NCBI GenBank assembly: GCA_945920185.1
Contig: CAMEJP010000003.1
Coordinates: 33,703-97,702 of the forward strand
DNA: 64,000 bases
Reading direction: 5' to 3'
Source: an uncultured Eubacterium sp.
Lineage (GTDB): Bacteria > Bacillota > Clostridia > Lachnospirales > Lachnospiraceae
Position 1 is the first letter of the stretch, and every line of letters begins with the position of its first letter. This document shows, in pieces, positions 9,061-16,907 of this stretch. Made by a program: the position numbers and the translations under genes. Below the pieces are notes generated by a model that saw only the letters and a list, made by a program, of their open reading frames with translations, was not told the DNA's origin and made no database searches.

Positions 9061-9393
9061 ATGTCAGCTATAGAAAAATTTGTTAAGGCTATGGAAAATA
9101 AAGATTTTGCCGGACTTGCGGAGCTTTTTGTAAAGGACGGAACAATAAGTGATTACTGTTCAAACGGTACGGCTCAGTCAGAGTACCATGTTTATGGAAA
9201 AGAAGCCATAAATATGTTTTTCAGAAACAAATTTACATTTGGAAAATGCTCTATTTCGGAAGCACAGGTAGTAAATGATACACAGGCAGAGTATGTGGCT
9301 AACTACGGCGGTTATCTTGTTATGGCTATTGCCACGGTAAGAAGAACGGATGAAAACGGTCTCATAGAAAGACTTACCGTAAGACCTAAGTAA
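9061..9393 (+). CDS. NTF2-like (SnoaL/ketosteroid-isomerase fold) protein
   Basis: A 110-residue protein of the cystatin-like alpha+beta barrel superfamily. The N-terminal helix pattern AIEKFVKAMENKDFAGLAELFVKDGTISDY and YHVYGKEAINMFF are typical of nuclear transport factor 2 family proteins, which include ketosteroid isomerases, dehydratases and polyketide cyclases as well as non-catalytic binders. A GGAGG site is 9 bases before the start. It sits 12 bp after an SDR, suggesting the two act on the same carbonyl substrate. No catalytic pair can be assigned from sequence alone. Confidence 0.78.
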   Translation: MSAIEKFVKAMENKDFAGLAELFVKDGTISDYCSNGTAQSEYHVYGKEAINMFFRNKFTFGKCSISEAQVVNDTQAEYVANYGGYLVMAIATVRRTDENGLIERLTVRPK

Positions 9394-9428
9394 TTTATAT
9401 ATGCAAAATAGTGCGTAATATCAGAAAG

Positions 9429-9465
9429 AAGCTTGGAAATTCGTAAAGATTTTCAAGCTTTTTTT
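9429..9465 (+). terminator. Terminator of the SDR/NTF2 operon
   Basis: Stem 9429-9440 / 9449-9460 (12 bp with one G-U pair), 8-base loop, followed by TTTTT. Confidence 0.88.
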
Positions 9466-9510
9466 AGTGACATTGTGAGGTTGATGTGATAAGATAAAAT
9501 ATGAGTAGTT

Positions 9511-9531
9511 ATATCTGTTTTAAACAGATAT
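9511..9531. repeat. Near-perfect palindrome upstream of the epimerase gene
   Basis: Ten-base arms (ATATCTGTTT and its complement) around a single T. It lies just downstream of a weak promoter (TTGTGA-16-TAAAAT, about 9475-9502), a position suited to an operator or an early RNA hairpin. Confidence 0.55.
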
Positions 9532-9533
9532 TT

Positions 9534-9602
9534 GCGACGCGTAAACCGCAGACATAATCTTTTGATGATATGCACAAGAGCGTCGCAGAATGTGAGGAAA
9601 AA
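9534..9602 (+). promoter_or_regulatory. Structured 5' leader of the epimerase gene
   Basis: GCGACGC (9534-9540) can pair with GCGTCGC (9580-9586) across a 39-base loop. It is followed at once by AGAATGTGAGGAA (9587-9599), which carries the ribosome binding site of the GTG start at 9603. The arrangement recurs before the gene at 38516. No known riboswitch class was recognised. Confidence 0.4.
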
Positions 9603-10493
9603 GTGAAAATTCTTGTTCTTGGCGGAAGCTACTTTCTTGGCAAAACATTTGTCAGACTGGCGGCTGAATGCAATGAAATATATGTGCTAAACAGAGGAAA
9701 TCAGCCTCTTTATGAAGAAAATGTAATAGAGTATGTTATGGACAGGCATGATATTGAAGCTATATCAGGTATTTCTGAGAAGGATTTTGATGTGGTGGTT
9801 GATTTTTGCGGCTACAATGCAGGAGACATAAAGCTTATATTTGATAATCTCAAGGCTTCATTTTCACAGTATGTGTTTGTGAGTACATGCGATGTGTACA
9901 GGAGAGGAAGCGGTAAGCTTCTTGATGAGAACGCACCTTTTGAAGAACGGTATTTTGGAGGTCCGGCAGGTGACTATATAAGCGGCAAGGTGGCTCTTGA
10001 AAAAGAACTGAAAGAGTGCTGTATGGAGAAAAATACAGCCTATACCTCGATACGCCCTGCTTTTATATATGGTCCCGATAATTATGCACCGAGAGAAAGT
10101 ATGTATTTTAACTGGATTGTAAATGCGGGACAGATTATACATCCATATGACGCCACGGGACATTTTCAGATGGCGTTTGTGCTTGATGTGGCAAAAGCAA
10201 TACTTCTTGTATGCGGCAATAAGGCAGCATACAACAGGGCATATAATATTTGCGACAGTGAGTTTATGACGTATGAAAGCTTTGCGGACCTTATGGAGGA
10301 AGTGCTTAATATGCAGTTTGAAAGGCTTGAGATGAGCGTCGAAGATGTGGTTGCCAGGAATATTATGCTGCCTTTTCCGTTGACGAAAGAGGAGGCAGAA
10401 AGCTATGACGGGACAGCCATAAAAGAGCTTGGCTTTTCGTATACGCCTATCGAACAGGGAATGGCGGTTACGGCTGATTATTATATGTCATAA
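9603..10493 (+). CDS. NAD-dependent epimerase/dehydratase family protein
   Basis: Extended-SDR nucleotide-sugar or mRNA-binding-type oxidoreductase of 296 residues. The GTG at 9603 is preferred to the ATG at 9570, because GAGG lies 5 bases upstream and the protein then starts VKILVLGGSYFLGKTF, the Rossmann glycine motif GGxxFLG. YISGK provides the Tyr-x-x-x-Lys pair, and RPAFIYGPDNYAPRE is a typical substrate-side segment. The FLG variant is seen in atypical members close to plant CSP41/isoflavone-reductase-like proteins, so a UDP-sugar 4-epimerase label would be too specific. It has its own promoter and leader and is probably followed on the same transcript by the membrane protein gene at 10533. 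Confidence 0.82.
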   Translation: MKILVLGGSYFLGKTFVRLAAECNEIYVLNRGNQPLYEENVIEYVMDRHDIEAISGISEKDFDVVVDFCGYNAGDIKLIFDNLKASFSQYVFVSTCDVYRRGSGKLLDENAPFEERYFGGPAGDYISGKVALEKELKECCMEKNTAYTSIRPAFIYGPDNYAPRESMYFNWIVNAGQIIHPYDATGHFQMAFVLDVAKAILLVCGNKAAYNRAYNICDSEFMTYESFADLMEEVLNMQFERLEMSVEDVVARNIMLPFPLTKEEAESYDGTAIKELGFSYTPIEQGMAVTADYYMS

Positions 10494-10532
10494 TCGGAAG
10501 TTTTGGGATAAAATTTTGAATGTGAGGAACAT

Positions 10533-11549
10533 ATGGCTAAAAGGACACAGAAAAAACTTAAAAAAGAAGTAAAATATATATTGGCAGCAGCAGGAGTGGC
10601 TTTGCTTGCAGGAGTTATCGTATTGCTTGTAAGTCTTGTGCCGAAAAAGGAGACGAAATCAGAACCTACAACTTCGCCGTATCTGTCTGACAAAGAGGTT
10701 CAGGATATATTATCTGCATCGGATAAAACCGAGTTTAACATGAATGATTTTAAGATACCTCAGGGCGAACAGATAATAGTTACCACAAACGGAGGAAGCG
10801 GTAACGGACTCATATATTCTTCAAGCAATGAAGCCGTGGTTATCATTGACAGCGACGGAACAGTGACGGCGGTGGGCGAGGGAATTGCTTCCATAACCGT
10901 TACGGACGGAAACAGGTCTGATTCCATTGTTGTTGAAGTCACGGCTGACGTTGATGATCCGGGTGAAATTGACCTTCCGATATACAGTGAAGCCGTAAAG
11001 GATGATAACACTTCAGGTGGAAATCAGGGTGGAAGCTCGCAGAGCGGCAGTCAGGAAAGTACATCGCAGAGCGGCATTCAGGAAAGTACATCGCATGGCG
11101 GAAATCAAGGTGGAAGCTCGCAGGGCGGCAGTCAGGAAAGCAACAGTCAGAAGGAAACACAGAGCGCTTATCAGCCTGAAACAGGCACTCCTTCAACTCC
11201 TTCCGGGAATAAAGATGCCCTTACGAGTGAGGACCTTTACGGAAGACTTGAAGCCTTCGGATTTTCAAAGAAGGTAGCAAATGCATTTGTATATGAGTCT
11301 GACGGCGTTTATCTTGGTCAGATAATATTGGAAAGCAAATGTGTCCATATATATTCAAAAAGTGACAGTGATGAGTATAACAGAGCTGTTCTTGAGGTGC
11401 TTAAACTTATTACTCCTACGGGATATGACAATGTGATGAGCATTTACAGGAATGCTTCTTCAGATAAAGCCGTATCGGTGGACGGAAAGAAAATACAGAT
11501 TATAGTCGGAAAAAATGATGTTCACAAGCAATTAATTGTATATAATTAG
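10533..11549 (+). CDS. Membrane-anchored Big_2-domain surface protein
   Basis: Function not recognised. The 338 residues show a basic N terminus (KRTQKKLKKEVK), one membrane helix (about 15-37), then an extracellular part with a bacterial Ig-like Big_2 domain at about 65-135 (YSSSNEAVVIIDSDGTVTAVGEGIASITVT is the family core). A Gly/Ser/Gln-rich linker of near-repeats (SGGNQGGSSQ, GSQESTSQ) spans about 155-220. A C-terminal domain of about 100 residues starts at LTSEDLYGRLEAFGFSKKVANAFVYE. The linker suggests a flexible cell-wall-spanning tether. It begins 39 bp after the epimerase, with GAGGAA before the ATG, in the same AATGTGAGGAA context as two other genes here. Confidence 0.7.
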   Translation: MAKRTQKKLKKEVKYILAAAGVALLAGVIVLLVSLVPKKETKSEPTTSPYLSDKEVQDILSASDKTEFNMNDFKIPQGEQIIVTTNGGSGNGLIYSSSNEAVVIIDSDGTVTAVGEGIASITVTDGNRSDSIVVEVTADVDDPGEIDLPIYSEAVKDDNTSGGNQGGSSQSGSQESTSQSGIQESTSHGGNQGGSSQGGSQESNSQKETQSAYQPETGTPSTPSGNKDALTSEDLYGRLEAFGFSKKVANAFVYESDGVYLGQIILESKCVHIYSKSDSDEYNRAVLEVLKLITPTGYDNVMSIYRNASSDKAVSVDGKKIQIIVGKNDVHKQLIVYN

Positions 11550-11613
11550 TGGAAAAACCCACAAAATTATGATATACTAATAATAATGTCCAAAAAGAAC
11601 GGAGATTACAGCA

Positions 11614-12021
11614 ATGTTGAATGAAAGTAAAATAAAGATGATGACAAAAATGGCTGCCTATGAAAAGCATGAAGGCAGAGAAGACATCGCTATATGCAGA
11701 TATTTCAAAAGTGATTATGTAAGCCTTGGTGTTTTAAAGACCGGTATTGCCATAACATTGGCATATCTGGTATGTGCCGCATTGTACTTTGTGTGCCATA
11801 TAGATGAATATTTAAGAAATCTGGCTAATCTTGATTTCAACAGTATAGTGGTAGGCTTGGGAAAATATTATATCATAACTTTGATTATATTTTCGGTTAT
11901 AGCCTTTGTAATATACTATGTCAGATATGAAAAAGCCAAGAAAAATATAAGGGCATATGAGAAACGTCTTAAAAAGCTTGAGAAGTTTTACAAGAATGAA
12001 GAAAGAAATAAGGAAAGGTAA
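11614..12021 (+). CDS. Small membrane protein, unknown
   Basis: 135 residues, not recognised. Two membrane helices (about 41-63 and 85-108) are flanked by a soluble N terminus with a charged stretch (AAYEKHEGREDIAICRYFKSDYVSL) and a strongly basic, coiled-coil C terminus (RYEKAKKNIRAYEKRLKKLEKFYKNEE). CGGAGA precedes the ATG by 8 bases. It is 8 bp upstream of the next membrane protein and both lead into cdaA, so an accessory envelope role is likely. A weak TATACT at 11573-11578 may be its promoter. Confidence 0.65.
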   Translation: MLNESKIKMMTKMAAYEKHEGREDIAICRYFKSDYVSLGVLKTGIAITLAYLVCAALYFVCHIDEYLRNLANLDFNSIVVGLGKYYIITLIIFSVIAFVIYYVRYEKAKKNIRAYEKRLKKLEKFYKNEERNKER

Positions 12022-12029
12022 TGTAAGCT

Positions 12030-13079
12030 ATGATGATGAATTTATTGGTATTGAAAGAAAAATGCAAGCAGATATACGGGAAGTATGATAAATATATAGT
12101 TCCTGCATTTAAGTTTATCTTTGCTTTTCTGACATTTACTGTTATAAATGCAAATGTAGGATTTATGACAAAGCTTAAAAGTCCGCTGGTGTCATTACTG
12201 TTGTCAGTTGTGTGTGCATTTTTGCCAAGCGGAGCGGTAGTAGCGTTTGCGGCACTTATCATACTGGGACATATAGCATCTTCTTCACTGGAACTGGCAC
12301 TTGTGGTATTTGTGGTATTTTTTGTGCTTTTATGTGCATATTTCAGATTTGCGCCAAAGGGAGCGTATATGGCAGTTCTTACTCCGGTGCTGTTTGCACT
12401 CAAGGTTCCTTATCTTGCTCCGTTTATTGCGGGACTTACCATGAACGTATTTTCATTTATACCTGTTGCAATCGGCGTATTTTCATACTATCTGTTAAAG
12501 TTTGCTTCCGGATATGACAAAAAACTTGGCGAGATGACTACCACAAACATTATGGAAAATGTGAACTATATAATGGACGGATTGTTTAACAATAAAGCTA
12601 TGCTGGTGTATATGCTGGTATTTTCGGTATCTGCCATTATAATATACATTGTTAGAAAGATGGCACTGGACTATGCGTGGCTTATAGCTTCTGTTGTCGG
12701 TGCACTTGTCAATCTGGTGCTTATGATTATCGGAAAGTTTGCACTTGGCGCAGATATTAACATTTTTGGTATTATTATAGGCAATATTCTTGGACTTGTT
12801 ATAGCATTTTTTCTGTATGTTCTGGTATTTTCGGGAGACTATACACGAACTGAAAATGTGCAGTTTGAAGATGATGACTATTATTATTATGTAAAAGCTG
12901 TACCTAAGGTTTCCGTATCCACAAAGGATGTGCGGGTAAAGAAAATCAATGCTCACAAGGCAAGGCGTACTGCGGCTTCACCGGCAGTACGTGATGACAG
13001 AGAAACCAAGGATTATGATGATTATCAGGAGTCTTACGAGAACGAAGAAGATAGAAGTGAAGAATTTATAGACCTGTAA
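12030..13079 (+). CDS. Polytopic membrane protein with Tyr/Asp-rich tail, upstream of cdaA
   Basis: 349 residues with about eight membrane helices in the first 275, then a hydrophilic tail. The tail opens with an acidic-tyrosine block (FEDDDYYYYVKAVPKVSV), continues with a basic block (RVKKINAHKARR) and ends in a mixed acidic stretch. I do not recognise the family. The position directly before cdaA (35 bp) suggests a link to c-di-AMP or envelope homeostasis. The tyrosine cluster is a possible target for a bacterial tyrosine kinase such as CpsD at 27710, but this is inference only. The start has three consecutive ATG codons after AGGAAAGG; the first is used here. Confidence 0.65.
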   Translation: MMMNLLVLKEKCKQIYGKYDKYIVPAFKFIFAFLTFTVINANVGFMTKLKSPLVSLLLSVVCAFLPSGAVVAFAALIILGHIASSSLELALVVFVVFFVLLCAYFRFAPKGAYMAVLTPVLFALKVPYLAPFIAGLTMNVFSFIPVAIGVFSYYLLKFASGYDKKLGEMTTTNIMENVNYIMDGLFNNKAMLVYMLVFSVSAIIIYIVRKMALDYAWLIASVVGALVNLVLMIIGKFALGADINIFGIIIGNILGLVIAFFLYVLVFSGDYTRTENVQFEDDDYYYYVKAVPKVSVSTKDVRVKKINAHKARRTAASPAVRDDRETKDYDDYQESYENEEDRSEEFIDL

Positions 13080-13114
13080 TTGAATACTATGACGAAAGGA
13101 AGTGACGACAGGCA

Positions 13115-13990
13115 ATGATAAGTAATTTTATTGAGGAATATCTGTCAAAGATATATATTCCGAAAATTTCAATAGGTGATATTATCGAGATAATAATCAT
13201 CGCTTTCATAATATACTACGTTATGGTGTGGATTAAAGATACAAGAGCCTGGTCGCTGCTTAAGGGTATTGCTATAATTGCAGCATTTGCCATTATAGCC
13301 GTCATACTTAATCTGAATACCATTCTATGGATTGCTTCAAAGACACTGAGCGTCGGAATTATAGCCCTTGTTATCATATTTCAGCCGGAACTCAGAAAGG
13401 CTTTAGAGCAGCTTGGAAGGAAGAAAATATTCTCGCAGATTACTCTTTTTGATGACAATAAGGATAAAACTGAGCGGTTCAGTGACAAGACCGTTAATGA
13501 GCTTGTTAAAGCTTCTTTTGAACTTGGAAAGGCAAAGACGGGTGCGCTTATTGTTATTGAACAGGATATGGTTCTCACAGAGTATGAGAGAACAGGAATA
13601 GATGTGGACGGTATTGTAACCAGTCAGCTTCTTATAAACATATTTGAACACAATACTCCGCTTCACGACGGAGCAGTACTTATAAGAGGAAACAGGGTGG
13701 TAGCTGCCACCTGTTATCTGCCGCTTTCGGACAATATGGAGCTGAGTAAGGAATTAGGCACACGTCACAGAGCCGGTGTCGGAATAAGTGAGGTAACGGA
13801 TTCTCTTACCATTATAGTGTCTGAAGAAACGGGTAAAGTATCAATAGCGGTAGGAGGAAAGCTCATAAGAAATGTCGGAGAAGATTCTCTTCGCAACAAA
13901 CTGGTATATCTTCAAAAGAAAAATATAGATGTTAAGGCATTTAAGTTATGGAAAGGAAGGCTTAAGAATGAAAAAAAAGCTGCTGAATAA
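13115..13990 (+). CDS. cdaA: Diadenylate cyclase CdaA
   Basis: Membrane-bound c-di-AMP synthase, producing the essential second messenger for potassium and osmotic control from two ATP. The 291 residues have three N-terminal helices (about 21-40, 49-66, 76-89), then the DAC domain with DGA (185-187, in TPLHDGAVLIRGNRV) and RHR (217-219, in LGTRHRAGVG), the two nucleotide-binding signatures. Length fits the CdaA class rather than DisA or CdaS. The end overlaps cdaR by 23 bp, the usual cdaA-cdaR pairing; glmM, the common third partner, is not adjacent. Confidence 0.96.
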   Translation: MISNFIEEYLSKIYIPKISIGDIIEIIIIAFIIYYVMVWIKDTRAWSLLKGIAIIAAFAIIAVILNLNTILWIASKTLSVGIIALVIIFQPELRKALEQLGRKKIFSQITLFDDNKDKTERFSDKTVNELVKASFELGKAKTGALIVIEQDMVLTEYERTGIDVDGIVTSQLLINIFEHNTPLHDGAVLIRGNRVVAATCYLPLSDNMELSKELGTRHRAGVGISEVTDSLTIIVSEETGKVSIAVGGKLIRNVGEDSLRNKLVYLQKKNIDVKAFKLWKGRLKNEKKAAE

Positions 13991-15251
13991 CTATGGTCTT
14001 AAACTTCTGTCTATACTTTGTGCAATTATTTTATGGATAGCCATTGTCAATACAAATGACCCATATGACAAAGTGACCATTACGAGAGTCCCTGTGATAC
14101 TTCTGAATACGGAAGTGCTTACGGACAGCGGTTATCTGTATGAGATTATAGACGGAACGGATTATGTGACTTTGACCGTAAAAGGTCCGAGATCCATTGT
14201 GGAAAATTTAAAGAATACGGATTTTAAGGCAGAAGCAAAGATTATAAGTGAATTTTCTGAAACTGCGAAAATAGATGTTGAATGTATCAAGTCTAATATA
14301 GATTATGATAATCTGACTATTACCATGGCAAAGGACGAGGTTAAGCTCGATATTCAGAACAGAACATCTAAGACATTTGATGTCATTGCCGTTATAGACG
14401 GTACGCCTGCAAACGGATATTATACTGATGAAACGCTTGTGAGTATATCGCCGTCCACCATAAAGATATCAGGACCGGAAAATATTATAGAACAGATTGA
14501 CAGTGTAAAGGTAAATATAGGTGTAACGGGTGAAAATGCAAATATAACCACAAATATTACACCTACGCTTTATAATGCTGCCGGAGGCAGGATAAATTCT
14601 TCAAAGCTTACATTTTCTAAGGAACAGATAACATGTAAACTTGATGTCATAAAGCAGAAGACAGTTGATGTCAACTATGCCGTTACCGGAAATGTTGAGG
14701 AAGGCTACAGATATACTTCTATCAATACTACTCTTCCGAAGGTGGTTATAGCAGGAACAGACAGTGAGCTGGCAAAGATAAATTCCATAGATATACCTGC
14801 AAATCTTATAGATCTTACAGGTCTTACAGGTGATAAGACATACAGCATACGTGTATCTCAGTATGTACCGAATACGGTGAAGTATATTACTTCAGATACT
14901 TATGCGTCGGTAACCGTTACGGTTGAACAGTTAAAGTCAAAATCAGTAAATCTGCTTAATTCAAATATTACGGTTAAAAATCTTGCCACCGGATACAAGC
15001 TTGAGTTTGCAGATAATTCAATTAATCTTGTAAGTGTGAAAGGTATAGAGGCAGACCTTGAAAAATTTACCTCTGATGACTTGAATGCAGAGATAGATTT
15101 GACAGGACTTAAGGAAGGAACACATTCCGTACAGATAAAGATTACATCGAAGAAGGATGTAGAAATTGTAGGTAATTACAAGGTCAATGTCAAAGTTACA
15201 CAGGATATGACAAAGTCGGAAGTATCTACAGTGCCGGATGAAGACGAATAG
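13968..15251 (+). CDS. cdaR: YbbR-domain protein CdaR, regulator of CdaA
   Basis: Single-pass membrane protein with extracellular YbbR repeats that binds and modulates CdaA. The ATG at 13968, inside the cdaA end and after GGAAGG, gives 427 residues starting MKKKLLNNYGLKLLSILCAIILW, the characteristic YbbR anchor. Four YbbR-like repeats follow, each with a strand pattern such as VTLTVKGPRSIVENL, IKISGPENIIEQIDSV, KVVIAGTDSELAKINSI and LVSVKGIEADLEKF. It ends in an acidic tail. Tight overlap with cdaA suggests translational coupling and 1:1 production. Confidence 0.93.
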   Translation: MKKKLLNNYGLKLLSILCAIILWIAIVNTNDPYDKVTITRVPVILLNTEVLTDSGYLYEIIDGTDYVTLTVKGPRSIVENLKNTDFKAEAKIISEFSETAKIDVECIKSNIDYDNLTITMAKDEVKLDIQNRTSKTFDVIAVIDGTPANGYYTDETLVSISPSTIKISGPENIIEQIDSVKVNIGVTGENANITTNITPTLYNAAGGRINSSKLTFSKEQITCKLDVIKQKTVDVNYAVTGNVEEGYRYTSINTTLPKVVIAGTDSELAKINSIDIPANLIDLTGLTGDKTYSIRVSQYVPNTVKYITSDTYASVTVTVEQLKSKSVNLLNSNITVKNLATGYKLEFADNSINLVSVKGIEADLEKFTSDDLNAEIDLTGLKEGTHSVQIKITSKKDVEIVGNYKVNVKVTQDMTKSEVSTVPDEDE

Positions 15252-15303
15252 ATAAGACTACCGGTATTTGTAAAATTTGAAACAGGCATTTTGGGGGTGC
15301 ACC

Positions 15304-16887
15304 ATGGGAAATATGTATTCTGAAGAAATGGTTGAATTTCTTAAGAAGAATTCGTTGTACAAAGAATATAATCCAAAAGCATATATAAGAAAGATGGTTT
15401 TACAGAAGGAACTTGGATACATAGATGAATCTATAAAAACTACAATGTCTGTGAAACCATCGGAGAAGAGTATAAAAGAACATAAAGGTATGAAATTTTC
15501 CATAGAACCTTCTTACGGTGTGGTAGTGTGCATCAGAAATACGAATGAGGATTATCTGAGGCAGATGATAGAATCGGTCCTTTCACAGACTTATGAGAAG
15601 CTTACTCTGTATATTGTGGATTATTCAGATCGTGCTCATGCATATATTGCAAATGTATGTACGGATTATGATGACACAAGAGTGGTATACAGAAAGCTTA
15701 AAGATGGTCAGAGCGTGTGTTGGGACTATTTTGTGTGTGATTATATAGTTTTTATGAATGAGGTGGATGCTTTAAGTCCCATTGCTCTTACCGAATGTAC
15801 AAAAGCCATTGAGCAGACCAATGCTGACCTTTTGTATGCTGACAGTGCAGTGTTTAAAAAGAAAAAGTATAATGTATCCAAGTGCATATTAAAGCCTGAT
15901 TATGCGCCTGAGGATTTGGATACATATAATTATATAGGCGATTTTTGGGTAGTAAAGCGACTCAATATTGATATGTCGTCAGAATTTGCGCTTAACAGTC
16001 AGAGCGGAGCATCATATGAACTGTTGAAATCTATGACGGAATTTTCAAAACAGATTTTCCATATAAATAAGGTGCTTTACCTTGAAAATATACTGAAGAA
16101 TTACAAATTAAAGATAAACAAGTGCGGTAAGATGCCGGACGATAAGCCTCTTGTATCCATAATTATCAGAAGTGCAGATGATATAGAAGCACTGTCGCGC
16201 GTGGTAAATTCTATTCTTATGATGACCACATATCAGAATTATGAGATAATTATTGTGGAGAGCAGTGTCGGAGGAAGCAAAAATGCTTTGGTATACAGGT
16301 ATTATAAACTTTTGTCGGGGATAAAAAATGTTCGTTTTCTGCGTTGGACCGGAGAGGAAAACGTAAGCAAAATATATAATTATGCCGCTACAAAGGTATC
16401 CGGAGATTATATCGTATTTATTGATGATTTTATGGAGATATCAAGCTATGAGTGGCTTGAAGAAATGCTTTGGTGTGCTTCAAAGCCAAGAACAGGGCTG
16501 GTATCGCCTAAAGTTTACCGTAATGTGAATGATATGGAATATTGTGGTGCCGTATTCAACTTTAAGAGAAAGAATGTTTTTAAAAGCCAGACAGATAAAA
16601 ATATGGATTTTACCAGAAATGTGTCTCTTGCATCCAAGTATTGTTGCATGATAAATAAACAGAAATTTTTTGAAATTGGCGGATTTGACGAAAGTTTTTC
16701 AAAGACGGCGTATGTGGCGGATTTATCATTTTCAGCTATGGCAAACGGATATTACAACGTATATACGTCATATGCCAATGTGATTGCGTACGGAGATAAG
16801 GAAAAATCCGATGCGGATACGATTAAAAAAATTAAAGAAAAGTGGAGCGGACAGTTTCCTTACGACAGATATAATGTGAAGAAATAG
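15304..16887 (+). CDS. GT2-type glycosyltransferase with two domains, eroded metal motif
   Basis: 527 residues beginning at the ATG 15304 after GGGGGTG. The N half has a GT-A-like fold (YGVVVCIRNTNEDYLRQMIESVLSQTYEKL) and the C half a second GT2-like domain (PLVSIIIRSADDIEALSRVVNSILMMTTYQNYEIIIVES, then NYAATKVSGDYIVFIDDFMEI). In the first domain the segment equivalent to the usual DxDD metal motif reads FMNEVDALSP, so metal binding there is doubtful; the second keeps IDD. It resembles rhamnan/O-antigen type GT2 proteins, which add sugars to envelope polymers. It is followed 20 bp later by a related gene. The product cannot be named. Confidence 0.75.
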   Translation: MGNMYSEEMVEFLKKNSLYKEYNPKAYIRKMVLQKELGYIDESIKTTMSVKPSEKSIKEHKGMKFSIEPSYGVVVCIRNTNEDYLRQMIESVLSQTYEKLTLYIVDYSDRAHAYIANVCTDYDDTRVVYRKLKDGQSVCWDYFVCDYIVFMNEVDALSPIALTECTKAIEQTNADLLYADSAVFKKKKYNVSKCILKPDYAPEDLDTYNYIGDFWVVKRLNIDMSSEFALNSQSGASYELLKSMTEFSKQIFHINKVLYLENILKNYKLKINKCGKMPDDKPLVSIIIRSADDIEALSRVVNSILMMTTYQNYEIIIVESSVGGSKNALVYRYYKLLSGIKNVRFLRWTGEENVSKIYNYAATKVSGDYIVFIDDFMEISSYEWLEEMLWCASKPRTGLVSPKVYRNVNDMEYCGAVFNFKRKNVFKSQTDKNMDFTRNVSLASKYCCMINKQKFFEIGGFDESFSKTAYVADLSFSAMANGYYNVYTSYANVIAYGDKEKSDADTIKKIKEKWSGQFPYDRYNVKK

Positions 16888-16907
16888 TTGGCAGAAGGTG
16901 AGTCAAT

